A stretch of 64,000 nt of DNA. Source: Streptomyces zhihengii. Its GTDB lineage: Bacteria; Actinomycetota; Actinomycetes; Streptomycetales; Streptomycetaceae. Of this stretch, positions 8,192-16,175 are shown in pieces. The translations under genes and the position numbers were made by a program. Where the stretch lies: positions 4,082,001 through 4,146,000 of the forward strand of contig NZ_JAFEJA010000001.1 in the NCBI RefSeq assembly GCF_016919245.1, read 5' to 3'. Numbering within the stretch: the stretch's first letter is position 1; each line of letters begins with the position of its first letter. The notes beneath the pieces were generated by a model. It had not been told where the DNA came from, did not search any database, and saw only the letters and a program-made list of their open reading frames with translations.

Positions 8192-9926
8192 ACCCGCCTT
8201 CCACGGTCGCCCGACCGGCCCAGGGCAGGTCCAGCACCTCCACGTCGTCTCCCGGCGCGGCGCCCCCGGGCGGAATGACCGCCAGCCCGTCCGCGGTGGC
8301 GACACCGCGCAGCATGGCCGGCCCGTTGTAGCGCAGCGGAACCGGCCGGCCCTGTTCGTAGACGAACGGCACGAGACGGGTGTCGTGCGGATGCCCCTGC
8401 ACCGCCTCGCGCACCGGCAGGCGGCACGGCCGGACCGGCCCCCGCCCGGAGAGCGCCCGCAGCACGGGCTCGGCGAGGGTCAGCAGCCCGGACACCGCCG
8501 CCAGCGGGTTGCCCGGCAGGCCCACCAGATGCCGCCCGTCGGCGAGCCGCGCCAGGAGCATCGGGTGCCCCGGGCGCACCGCGACCTGGTCCACGAGAAG
8601 CTCCGCCCCGGCCCGGCGCAGCACCGGATGCACATGGTCGACGGGACCGGCCGCCGTGCCGCCCGTGGTCACGATCAGATCCGCGTCCGAGGTGGTGACC
8701 GCCCGGTACAGGGCGTCCGCGTCGTCACCGATCCGGCGGGTGGCCAGGACGTCGGCGCCCAGCGACGACAGCCACGGGCCGATCATCGGGCCGAGGGCGT
8801 CACGGATCAGCCCGTCGTGCGGAAGCCCGCCGGTGAGCAGCTCGTCCCCGAGCACCAGCACCTCCGCGCGGGGACGCACCACGGTGACCAGGGTGTCGTA
8901 TCCCGCCGCCGCGGCGAGCCCCAGCACGGCCGGTGTCACCACCGTCCCCGCGGGCAGCAGACGATCGCCCGAACGGCACTCCTGTCCGCGCGGGCGGATG
9001 TCCTGGCCGGGGGTCACCGCGCGCTCCGCGTGGAGCAGCCGCTTGTCCTCCTCGGCACGGGCGTGCTCGCTGCGGATGACCGCGGTGGTCTCCAGCGGCA
9101 CCCGCGCACCGGTGGCGATCCGCAGCGCGGTGCCGTCCGGGAGGGCGGCGGCGTCGCCGTGACCGGCCAGGATCGATTCTCCGGACGCGATCCGCCACGG
9201 ACCGGGGCCGGCCACGGCCCAGCCGTCCATCGCGGAGGTGTCGAACGACGGCAGGTCGCACAGCGCGCCCAGCGGTTCGGCCAGCACCCCGCCGAGGGCC
9301 TCGGCGAGGGGTGCGCGCACGGCACGCGGCGCCCGGGACCCTCCGGCGCGGGCCGCGACCGTGCGGGCGTCCGGCCACTGCCTCGCCCGGTGCGGCGCGT
9401 CGTGGGCCCCGCCGTGCGTCTGTCGACCTGCGGAGTCCCGGTGCGCGCTCCGACCCGGGCCGCTCACCAGCGCGAGCGCCTCGTCCACCCCGTCGATCTC
9501 GCCCTCGTCCCGCTTGCTCCACCCGGGCTCCCCGAACCCTGCGGCATCCCCGCGGCTTCGGCTTCCGGGGGCAGTCTCGTCCCCGATCTCGTCGGTCCCG
9601 TCGGTCCCGTCGGTACCGACGGCGTGCGGGTCGGTGGTGGGCTCGGCCGACGCCGCGGCCGGGGACGGGGTGGCGGCCGGGGCCGGCGCATCGCCGGACC
9701 GCTGCCCACCGGCGGCAGCCGGGGGCGTCGGGGCCGCAGCGGGTGCCGGGGCCGCCGGGGACTTCGGGGAAGCCCCAGCTTCAGGGGGCGCCGGGGAGCC
9801 CGCGGCCGCGGGTGTCGGCCGGTTCTTGGGCGGCTGCGCCTTCCGGCGTGCGCCGGCGGCGTGCGCCGGCACCCCGGCGGCGGCGGTGCCCGTCACCCGG
9901 GGCAGCGCGCCGGGCGCCACAGTCAT
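8181..9926 (-). CDS. moeA: Molybdopterin molybdotransferase MoeA with long N-terminal extension
   Basis: This is a 581-residue protein if it starts at the ATG at 9926, which has a GGAG site 8 nt upstream. A start at 9965 overlaps the mobA stop as ATGA and would add 13 residues. The last 400 residues are MoeA: the SAMDGWAVAG motif, the TGGTAAGPVDH segment in the MoCF-binding domain (variant of the usual TGGxSxGxxD), and GLPGNPLAA. MoeA inserts molybdate into adenylylated molybdopterin. The first 175 or so residues are Pro/Ala-rich low complexity with short GTD repeats, not part of MoeA proteins, which are near 400 residues. This is probably a disordered arm. It is coupled to the MobA-like gene upstream. 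Confidence 0.88.
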   Translation of the reverse strand: MTVAPGALPRVTGTAAAGVPAHAAGARRKAQPPKNRPTPAAAGSPAPPEAGASPKSPAAPAPAAAPTPPAAAGGQRSGDAPAPAATPSPAAASAEPTTDPHAVGTDGTDGTDEIGDETAPGSRSRGDAAGFGEPGWSKRDEGEIDGVDEALALVSGPGRSAHRDSAGRQTHGGAHDAPHRARQWPDARTVAARAGGSRAPRAVRAPLAEALGGVLAEPLGALCDLPSFDTSAMDGWAVAGPGPWRIASGESILAGHGDAAALPDGTALRIATGARVPLETTAVIRSEHARAEEDKRLLHAERAVTPGQDIRPRGQECRSGDRLLPAGTVVTPAVLGLAAAAGYDTLVTVVRPRAEVLVLGDELLTGGLPHDGLIRDALGPMIGPWLSSLGADVLATRRIGDDADALYRAVTTSDADLIVTTGGTAAGPVDHVHPVLRRAGAELLVDQVAVRPGHPMLLARLADGRHLVGLPGNPLAAVSGLLTLAEPVLRALSGRGPVRPCRLPVREAVQGHPHDTRLVPFVYEQGRPVPLRYNGPAMLRGVATADGLAVIPPGGAAPGDDVEVLDLPWAGRATVEGGCFT

Positions 9927-9961
9927 GTCGTGCGCTCCGCCGGAGGCGCAGTGATGGGCTG

Positions 9962-10861
9962 TCATCCCGCCGCGTCCCCACCGGACGCGTCCCGGGGCGC
10001 GTCCGCGCCGTCGGACTCCTCGGCCCAGCGGGCCGCGAGGGCGACGGCCTTGCGGGCGGCGTCCGCCACGGCCTCGGGGCCCCCTCCGGCCTGCGCCGCG
10101 GCGTACCCCACCAGGAAGGTGGTCAGCGGCGCCGCGGGCCGCGCGACACCGTGGGCGGCGTCGCGCGCGAGGTCGAGGAGGGCGTGGGTGTCGACATCCA
10201 GCTCGACACCGAGTTCGGCCTTGACTGCGGTGATCCATTCATCCAGCACGAGCCCATGCTCCCTGATGCGTGCCCGGGCGGCGGAGACGTCCTCCCAGGT
10301 GTCGCAGTCGAACGCGTCGAGGGCGTCGGCCCCGACCCTGGCGAGGTCCAGTTCCCGCGTCAGAAGACGCAGCGGCAGCCCGCCGAGGCCGCCGTGTTCG
10401 GTGGCGAGGAGGGCGAGTTCACGCCGCAGCGGCTCCGCCCGGTACGCGGCGACCAGCGGCTGGTCGCGCCCCGTGCGGTCCGTCAGGACCGCTCCTTCGC
10501 GTCCGCTGTCCGCGAGTGCCGCGCGCAGCCGGTCCACCGTGGCGCTCTCCAGGAACGGCAGGTCCGCGGAGAGGACGACCACCGTCCCCGCCTCGCAGCG
10601 GCGCACCCCGGCGTCGAGCGCCGCCGCCGGTCCGCCGCCGGGAGGGTCCTCCCGCGTCCACACGACGGGCCGGGCGGTGCCCCTGCGGCCGCCGACGACG
10701 ACGGTGCGCCCGGCGCCGGTGCAGGCCGCGAGCACACGGTCGAGAAGTGGGCGCCCGCCCACGGGTACGGAGGGCTTGTCGGCACCGCCGAGGCGCTTCG
10801 CCGCACCACCGGCGAGCACGACGGCGTCGTACGCGTCCACGGTCGCCCTTGCTGTCGTCAC
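9962..10861 (-). CDS. MobA-like NTP transferase fused to a DUF6457-like C-terminal domain
   Basis: This protein of about 299 residues has an N-terminal nucleotidyltransferase domain with VVLAGGAAKRLGGADKPSVPVGG (the MobA/GlmU-type nucleotide loop) and LSADLPFL (metal-binding aspartate). MobA links GMP to molybdopterin. The last 100 residues form a helical domain (LDEWITAVKAELGV onwards) seen as DUF6457 in actinobacteria. The start is uncertain: GTG at 10861 may be leaderless, with CATACT 8 nt upstream, while GTG at 10840 has an AAGG site 6 nt upstream. The stop overlaps a possible moeA start (ATGA), supporting a molybdenum cofactor operon. Confidence 0.85.
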   Translation of the reverse strand: MTTARATVDAYDAVVLAGGAAKRLGGADKPSVPVGGRPLLDRVLAACTGAGRTVVVGGRRGTARPVVWTREDPPGGGPAAALDAGVRRCEAGTVVVLSADLPFLESATVDRLRAALADSGREGAVLTDRTGRDQPLVAAYRAEPLRRELALLATEHGGLGGLPLRLLTRELDLARVGADALDAFDCDTWEDVSAARARIREHGLVLDEWITAVKAELGVELDVDTHALLDLARDAAHGVARPAAPLTTFLVGYAAAQAGGGPEAVADAARKAVALAARWAEESDGADAPRDASGGDAAG

Positions 10862-11247
10862 ACCAGCAGTATGGGCCGCCCGCCGTACGGCCCGGGAGCC
10901 CCGTCCCGCTCTGCGATCATCCACCGCCGGGCCGGGCCCGCCGATCCGCGCGCCACGGCAGGGATCGGCCGCCGCGCTGCCGCCGCCCCGGGGACCGGCG
11001 GCGGCCCGCCACGGCGTCACCGGCGCCCCGTCGGGGGCGCCCGGGCTCATCCGCCACCAGGCCACGGCAGCCGCCTACCCGCCGGGGAACGGCACACGCC
11101 CGCCGGCCCGCCCGGGGCGGACGCCCTCCGCGCATTCCCACGCCGTGCCCGCCGCTCCCGGAGCCCGGGACCGGCAGGCATCACAGCCCGGCCCGCGGCC
11201 AGGCCCGGAGGCGCCGGGAGCGGCAGCCATCACGGCCCGCCCCGCGG
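10862..11247. other. Intergenic region between mobA-like gene and bkdC
   Basis: This 386-bp very G+C-rich stretch has no supportable gene; frames crossing it are compositional. The end near 10870 holds the likely promoter of the mobA-moeA operon (CATACT on the minus strand). The end near 11240 carries an imperfect direct repeat listed separately. No clear terminator hairpin for the bkd operon is evident. Confidence 0.5.
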
Positions 11248-11248
11248 C
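11172..11248. repeat. Imperfect 28-bp direct repeat downstream of bkdC
   Basis: Copies at 11172-11199 and 11221-11248 begin CGGCAGGCATCAC and CGGCAGCCATCAC and differ at three positions. The second copy touches the bkdC stop codon. The function is unknown. Confidence 0.6.
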
Positions 11249-12639
11249 TAGAGCGTGCGCAGCAGCACCGCAGGTTGCTCGACGCAGTCGGCCACGTACC
11301 GCAGGAAGCCCCCGGCCGTGCCGCCGTCGCACACGCGGTGGTCGAAGGTGAGCGACAGCTGCACGACGTGGCGGACCGCCAGCTCGCCCTGGTGCACCCA
11401 CGGCTTCGGCACGATGCGGCCGACGCCCAGCATCGCCGCTTCCGGGTGGTTGATGATCGGCGTGGAGCCGTCGACGCCGAACACCCCGTAGTTGTTCAGC
11501 GTGAAGGTGCCGCCGGTCAGGTCGGCCGGTGTCAGCGCGCCCTGCCGGGCCGTCTGCGTCAGACGGGCGAACTCCTCGGTGAGCGACTCGGCCGACCTGG
11601 TGTGCGCGTCCTTCACCACCGGGACGACCAGGCCCCGTTCGGTCTGTGCGGCGAAGCCGAGATGGACCTCGGGCAGCCGCACGATCTCCCGGGCCTCCAT
11701 GTCGACCGTGGAGTTGAGCTCGGGGTGGATCCGGAGCGCCGAGGTGCAGATGCGGGCGAGCAGGGCGAGGAGCGAGATCTTCGGCGCGCCCGCGGCGTTC
11801 ATCGCCGCGCGGGCGGCCATCAGCTCCGTGGCGTCGGCGTCGACCCAGCAGGTGGCGTCGGGGATCTCGCGCCGGCTGCGCGAGAGCTTGTCGGCCACGG
11901 CTCCGCGCACCCCGCGCAGCGGCACCCGCTCGCCCTTGGCGGGCGCGGCCGGCGCGACGGGACGGGCCGGGGCCGGCTCCGCCGGGGCGGGGGTCCTGAG
12001 GGCTCGTTCGACGTCGGCGCGCAGGATCAGCCCGTCGGGGCCCGAGCCGGTGAGCCGCCGCAGGTCCAGGTCGTTCTCGCGGGCGAGCCTGCGCACCAGC
12101 GGGGAGATCACGGCCACCGGGCCGTCCTGCGACGCCGCAGCGACGGGCGCCGCTGCGGCGGCCGCCGGCACGGTGGCGACCGCCGCCGGGGCGGTCGCGG
12201 CGGGCACGGGCCGCAGGCGCCGCCGGCGGGCGGCCGGCGCTCCCGTGCCGTAGCCGACCAGCACGTTCCCCGAGGACTCCGCCGCTTCCGAGGACCCCGG
12301 GGCAGCCGGGCGCCCGGTGCCGTCCGCCGCCTGCGCGGCGGAGGACGGCGCGTCCGTCCCGGAGCCGCCGTCCGTGATCCCCGCGGAGTCCACGGCTCCC
12401 ACGGCGACGGTCAGCAGCGGGGCGCCGACCGGCAGTTCCGTGCCCTCCTCGCCGAAGCGGGCGGTGACCACACCGCCGTACGGGCAGGGCACCTCGACCA
12501 TCGCCTTGGCCGTCTCGACCTCGACGACGGGCTGGTCGATGGCGACCACATCGCCCACGGCGACGAGCCAGCGCACGATCTCGGCCTCGGTCAGCCCCTC
12601 ACCGAGGTCCGGAAGCTTGAACTCCAACACCTGCGCCAT
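11248..12639 (-). CDS. bkdC: Branched-chain 2-oxoacid dehydrogenase E2 (dihydrolipoyl acyltransferase)
   Basis: This 463-residue E2 subunit has an N-terminal lipoyl domain with the modified lysine about residue 45 in VETAKAMVEV, a long Ala/Pro/Thr linker, a peripheral subunit-binding domain (about 180-220, SPLVRRLARENDLDL), and a catalytic acyltransferase domain ending in the active-site motif FDHRVCDGG. It transfers the acyl group from E1 to CoA. The ATG at 12639 overlaps the bkdB stop (ATGA). With E1 alpha and beta upstream it forms a bkdABC operon whose products feed isobutyryl-, isovaleryl- and 2-methylbutyryl-CoA to fatty-acid and polyketide synthesis. No E3 gene is adjacent. A pyruvate-type substrate cannot be excluded. 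Confidence 0.93.
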   Translation of the reverse strand: MAQVLEFKLPDLGEGLTEAEIVRWLVAVGDVVAIDQPVVEVETAKAMVEVPCPYGGVVTARFGEEGTELPVGAPLLTVAVGAVDSAGITDGGSGTDAPSSAAQAADGTGRPAAPGSSEAAESSGNVLVGYGTGAPAARRRRLRPVPAATAPAAVATVPAAAAAAPVAAASQDGPVAVISPLVRRLARENDLDLRRLTGSGPDGLILRADVERALRTPAPAEPAPARPVAPAAPAKGERVPLRGVRGAVADKLSRSRREIPDATCWVDADATELMAARAAMNAAGAPKISLLALLARICTSALRIHPELNSTVDMEAREIVRLPEVHLGFAAQTERGLVVPVVKDAHTRSAESLTEEFARLTQTARQGALTPADLTGGTFTLNNYGVFGVDGSTPIINHPEAAMLGVGRIVPKPWVHQGELAVRHVVQLSLTFDHRVCDGGTAGGFLRYVADCVEQPAVLLRTL

Positions 12640-13643
12640 CAGCTCTCCGCCTCCCACTGCAGCCTCGCGACCGCGTCCAGCACCCTGTCGACGCCCGGCA
12701 GATGGTGCTTCTCCAGCATGGGCGGCGGATACGGGATGTCGAAGCCGGCGACCCGCAGCACCGGGGCCTCCAGGTGGTGGAAGCAGCGCTCGGTGACCCG
12801 TGCCGCGATCTCGCCGCCGGGCCCGCCGAACCCGTTGGACTCGTGGACGACGACCGCCCGGCCCGTGCGCCGCACCGACGCGCAGACCGTCTCGTCGTCG
12901 AACGGCACCAGCGAGCGCAGGTCGACGACCTCCAGGTCCCAGCCCTCGGCACGGGCGGCCTCGGCGGCCTCCATGCAGACGGGGACGGACGGGCCGTAGG
13001 TGATGAGCGTGGCGCTGCGGCCCGGACGGCGGACCACGGCGCGGCCGATCGGCTCGACGGCGGTGGGCGCGTCGGGGGACCACTGGGCCTTGGACCAGTA
13101 GAGCCGCTTGGGCTCCAGGAAGACGACCGGGTCGTCCGAGGCGATGGCGGCCCGGAGCATCCCGTAGGCGTCCTCGACGGTGGCGGGGGTGACGACGTGG
13201 AGGCCGGGCGTCGCCATGTAGTAGGCCTCTGAGGAGTCGCTGTGGTGCTCGACGCCGCCGATGCCGCCGCCGTACGGCACCCGGATCGTCAGGGGGAGCG
13301 GCATGCCGCCGCGGGTGCGGTTGCGCATCCGGGCGACATGGCTGATCAGCTGCTCGAACGCCGGGTAGGCGAAGGCGTCGAACTGCATCTCGACCACGGG
13401 CCGCAGCCCGTACATCGCCATGCCGACGGCCGTGCCGAGGATGCCCGCCTCGGCCAGCGGGGTGTCGGTGCAGCGGTCCTCGCCGAACTCCTTGGTCAGC
13501 CCGTCCGTCACGCGGAAGACGCCGCCGAGGGTGCCGACGTCCTCCCCCATGACGTGGACGGTCGGGTCCTCGGCCATCGCGTCGCGCATCGCGCGCTGCA
13601 GGGCCTGGGCCATGGTCACCGGCTTCGCCGCGGCCGTGGTCAT
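12639..13643 (-). CDS. bkdB: Branched-chain 2-oxoacid dehydrogenase E1 beta
   Basis: This 334-residue beta subunit of the thiamine diphosphate dependent E1 component has the transketolase central domain with VMGEDVGTLGGVFRVTDGL and TPLAEAGILGTAVGMA, and the C-terminal transketolase domain with LVPFDDETVCASVRRTGRAVVV. E1 decarboxylates branched-chain 2-oxoacids and acylates the lipoyl arm of E2. The start overlaps the stop of E1 alpha (ATGA) and its stop overlaps bkdC, so all three subunits are coupled for equal synthesis. Confidence 0.95.
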   Translation of the reverse strand: MTTAAAKPVTMAQALQRAMRDAMAEDPTVHVMGEDVGTLGGVFRVTDGLTKEFGEDRCTDTPLAEAGILGTAVGMAMYGLRPVVEMQFDAFAYPAFEQLISHVARMRNRTRGGMPLPLTIRVPYGGGIGGVEHHSDSSEAYYMATPGLHVVTPATVEDAYGMLRAAIASDDPVVFLEPKRLYWSKAQWSPDAPTAVEPIGRAVVRRPGRSATLITYGPSVPVCMEAAEAARAEGWDLEVVDLRSLVPFDDETVCASVRRTGRAVVVHESNGFGGPGGEIAARVTERCFHHLEAPVLRVAGFDIPYPPPMLEKHHLPGVDRVLDAVARLQWEAES

Positions 13644-14788
13644 CGTGCTTCTCCCTCGGCGTCGGCCGCGGCGTCCAGCTCGGCGGTGAGCTGGGCCGCC
13701 TGCTCGCGCAGCTGGCCCGTCCGCTCGGCGTAGACGTGGGTGAACAGGTCCATCGGGTCCAGGACGGGGTCGGCGTTCATCTGCTCGCGCAGTGCGGCCG
13801 CCATCGTCTCGGCCGCCTCGGCGGCGGCGTTCCTGACCCGGTCGTCGAGCAGCCCGCGCCTGGTCAGCTCGCGCTCCAGCAGCAGGATCGGGTCGTGTGC
13901 GCGCCAGACGTCGACCTCGCTCTCCCCGCGGTAGCGGGTGGCGTCGTCGGCGTTGGTGTGGGCGTCCATGCGGTAGGTGACGGCCTCGATCAGCGTGGGG
14001 CCGCCGCCGCGCCGGGCCCGCTCCACGGCCTCGGTGAGCACCTGGTGCACGGCCGCCGCGTCGTTGCCGTCGACGAGCCGGCCGGGCATCCCGTAGCCCA
14101 CGGCCTTGTGGGCGAGGGAGGGGGCCGCGGTCTGCTTGGCGAGCGGCACGGAGATCGCGAAGCCGTTGTTCTGGACGAGGAAGACGGCGGGGGCCTGCCA
14201 GACGGCGGCGAAGTTCAGGGCCTCGTGGAAGTCGCCCTCGCTGGTGCCGCCGTCGCCGACCATGGCGAGGGCCACCACGTCGTCGCCCTTGAGGCGGGCT
14301 GCGTGCGCCAGCCCGACCGCGTGCGGCAGCTGGGTGGCGAGCGGGGTGCACAGGGGGGCGATCCGGTGCTCGTGCGGGTCGTAGCCGGTGTGCCAGTCGC
14401 CGCGCAGCAGCGTCAGCGCCTGCACCGGGTCCAGGCCGCGGGCGACCGCGGCGAGCGTGTCGCGGTAGCTGGGGAAGAGCCAGTCGCGCTCCTCCAGGGC
14501 CATCGCCGCGGCGACCTCGCAGGCCTCCTGGCCCGTGCTCGACGGGTAGACGGCGAGCCGGCCCTGCTTGGTCAGCGCGGTGGCCTGGGCGTTGTAGCGG
14601 CGGCCGCGTACGAGCTCCGCGTAGAGCCGCAGCAGCAGCTCCTGGTCGACCGCGGCGGCCGCGTCGGTGCCGAGGACGCGGTACGGCTCCGGGTCCGGGA
14701 GCAGGGGTCCGGGGTCCGTGCGCGGCTGCCAGGCCGGTGGCGGGGTGGGCCGGTAGGCAGCGTCACCGGGCAGCTCCTGGACCGTCAT
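13640..14788 (-). CDS. bkdA: Branched-chain 2-oxoacid dehydrogenase E1 alpha
   Basis: This 382-residue alpha subunit carries the thiamine diphosphate motif, beginning GDGGTSEGDFHEALNF and ending VQNN. Further E1-alpha signatures are SSTGQEACEVA and YRMDAHTNADD. The ATG at 14788 (MTVQELPGD) has an AGGAAG site 6 nt upstream; in-frame upstream codons at about 14809-14896 lack comparable support. It is the first gene of bkdABC and faces an Lrp-type regulator across a 225-bp promoter region that also holds a TetR-type palindrome and DnaA-box-like sites. Confidence 0.94.
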   Translation of the reverse strand: MTVQELPGDAAYRPTPPPAWQPRTDPGPLLPDPEPYRVLGTDAAAAVDQELLLRLYAELVRGRRYNAQATALTKQGRLAVYPSSTGQEACEVAAAMALEERDWLFPSYRDTLAAVARGLDPVQALTLLRGDWHTGYDPHEHRIAPLCTPLATQLPHAVGLAHAARLKGDDVVALAMVGDGGTSEGDFHEALNFAAVWQAPAVFLVQNNGFAISVPLAKQTAAPSLAHKAVGYGMPGRLVDGNDAAAVHQVLTEAVERARRGGGPTLIEAVTYRMDAHTNADDATRYRGESEVDVWRAHDPILLLERELTRRGLLDDRVRNAAAEAAETMAAALREQMNADPVLDPMDLFTHVYAERTGQLREQAAQLTAELDAAADAEGEAR

Positions 14789-14898
14789 GCTGCTCTTCCT
14801 CAACGTGAGCACCTCCTCGTGGGAGCGCCGACGAAACGAAGCCGTAGGCGACGACGAATGCTGAAGAGAGGCCCGGCCGGGTGTGGCGCGCCTCACCT

Positions 14899-14912
14899 AC
14901 CGATTGTTCGGT
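14899..14912. promoter_or_regulatory. TetR-type operator upstream of bkdA
   Basis: The palindrome ACCGA-TTGT-TCGGT differs by one base from the identical operators at 17750 and 22650 next to the paa genes. It lies 110 bp upstream of the bkdA start within the divergent bkdA-lrp promoter region. The adjacent TetR gene (15582-16175) is the likely binder. Confidence 0.6.
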
Positions 14913-14946
14913 CGTGGGCGCATTTTGGCTACAGGCACGGGCAGCC

Positions 14947-14995
14947 TGTGGACAAACGGTTCTCCACAGCTTCAGATGGAGACAGGTCGTCCACA
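14947..14995. other. Cluster of three DnaA-box-like sites
   Basis: TTGTCCACA on the minus strand (14947-14955), TTCTCCACA (14960-14968) and TCGTCCACA (14987-14995) occur within 49 bp between bkdA and the Lrp gene. The first is an exact match to the box preferred by Streptomyces DnaA; the other two differ by one base. Confidence 0.6.
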
Positions 14996-15013
14996 AGGGG
15001 AAGGCGGGGGGAC

Positions 15014-15565
15014 ATGTCCACTGAACAAATGGCCGACGGTGGGGACCGCACGGATCCCGCGCCCCCCGCGCGCCCCCTGGACGCGATCGACCGCGACATC
15101 CTGCGGATGCTCCAGACGGACGGCCGGGCCTCGATACGCTCCGTCGCGGAACGCGTCCACGTCTCGCGGGCCAACGCCTACGCGCGCATCAACCGGCTCA
15201 TCGACGACGGGGTGATCCGCGGCTTCAGCGCCCGGGTCGACCACGAGCGGGCGGGGCAGGGGGCCTCCGCCTACATCACGCTCAAGATCGTGCAGAACTC
15301 GTGGCGCACCGTGCGCGAGCAGCTCCAGGCGCTGCCGGGCGCGGCCCACATCGCGCTGGTCAGCGGTGACTTCGACGTCCTGCTGCTGGTGCACACGGCG
15401 GACAACCGGACACTGCGGGAACTGGTGCTCACCCGCCTCCAGTCCATCCCGGAGGTGCTGTCCACACGGACGCTGCTGGTCTTCGAGGAGACGGACCTCG
15501 ACCGCGCGCCGGGAATCCCGGCACCGGGCCTCGGCGGGGACCCGGACCGGCGGGAGGGCCCGTAG
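15014..15565 (+). CDS. bkdR: Lrp/AsnC family transcriptional regulator, likely BkdR
   Basis: This 183-residue regulator has an N-terminal AsnC-type helix-turn-helix (about 22-75; LDAIDRDILRMLQTDGRASI, then the recognition helix in VSRANAYARINRLIDDGVI) and a C-terminal RAM/Lrp ligand-binding domain (about 85-160). It is divergent from bkdABC, the usual place for BkdR, an Lrp-like regulator of branched-chain dehydrogenase genes that senses branched-chain amino acids. The ATG at 15014 has a GGGGGG site close by. The gene runs convergent with the TetR gene, 16 bp away. The BkdR role is inferred from position and family. Confidence 0.85.
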   Translation: MSTEQMADGGDRTDPAPPARPLDAIDRDILRMLQTDGRASIRSVAERVHVSRANAYARINRLIDDGVIRGFSARVDHERAGQGASAYITLKIVQNSWRTVREQLQALPGAAHIALVSGDFDVLLLVHTADNRTLRELVLTRLQSIPEVLSTRTLLVFEETDLDRAPGIPAPGLGGDPDRREGP

Positions 15566-15581
15566 ACCCGCCCCGAGGCCG

Positions 15582-16175
15582 CTACGGCCCCGTGCGCAGC
15601 CCGTCGAAGGCCATCCGGACGACGGCCTCGGCCACCTGGTCCCCGTCGTAACCGCCGCCCGCCTGCGGGCGGTACCACTCGACCAGCGAGTTGACCATGC
15701 CGAAGAGCAGCCTGGTCGCCAGTCGTATGTCCACATCGGCCCGCAGGTCGCCGTCGGCCGCGGCGGCCTTCAGCAGGTCGGCGACCCGCTGGTCGAACTC
15801 GCGCCTGCGCTCCATGGCCCAGCGCTCGGTCTCGGTGTTGCCCCGGACCCGCAGCAGCAGCGTCACGTAGGGGAGTTCCGCCATCAGCACCTCGACGGTG
15901 CGGCGGGTGACGTACTCGACGCGCTCCACGGCCCGGCCCCGGCCGGCGCCGCTCTCGTCGAGGATCGCGTACAGCGCGTCGAGGGCCCTGCTGACGGCCC
16001 GCCGCAGCAGCTCCTCCTTGCCCGCGACATGGTGGTAGATCGAGGACTTGGAGATGCCCGCCGCACGGGACAGGTGCTCCATGGAGGTGCCGTCGTAGCC
16101 GCGCTCGTTGAAGATCCGCACGGCGACGGTCAGCAGCGTCTCGGGCGTGTAGGTGTCCCGTCTGGCCGTGGTCAC
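15582..16175 (-). CDS. TetR family regulator of phenylacetate genes (PaaR type)
   Basis: This 197-residue regulator has a TetR N-terminal DNA-binding domain (TPETLLTVAVRIFNERGYDG, then AGISKSSIYHHVAGKEELL, about 10-60) and an all-helical ligand domain. Its GTG start overlaps the stop of the 3-hydroxyacyl-CoA dehydrogenase gene (GTGA), so the two are co-expressed. Three copies of the palindrome ACCGANNGNTCGGT or its reverse lie upstream of bkdA, of this operon with paaN, and of paaA. The likely role is a phenylacetyl-CoA responsive repressor like corynebacterial PaaR, whose published box has the same ACCG-N6-CGGT core. This assignment is inferred from context. Confidence 0.85.
   Translation of the reverse strand: MTTARRDTYTPETLLTVAVRIFNERGYDGTSMEHLSRAAGISKSSIYHHVAGKEELLRRAVSRALDALYAILDESGAGRGRAVERVEYVTRRTVEVLMAELPYVTLLLRVRGNTETERWAMERRREFDQRVADLLKAAAADGDLRADVDIRLATRLLFGMVNSLVEWYRPQAGGGYDGDQVAEAVVRMAFDGLRTGP

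Noticed and set aside
8385-11351. 988-codon plus-strand frame opposite moeA and the mobA-like gene
   Set aside because: It is a shadow frame with no domain; the minus-strand genes have clear enzyme motifs.
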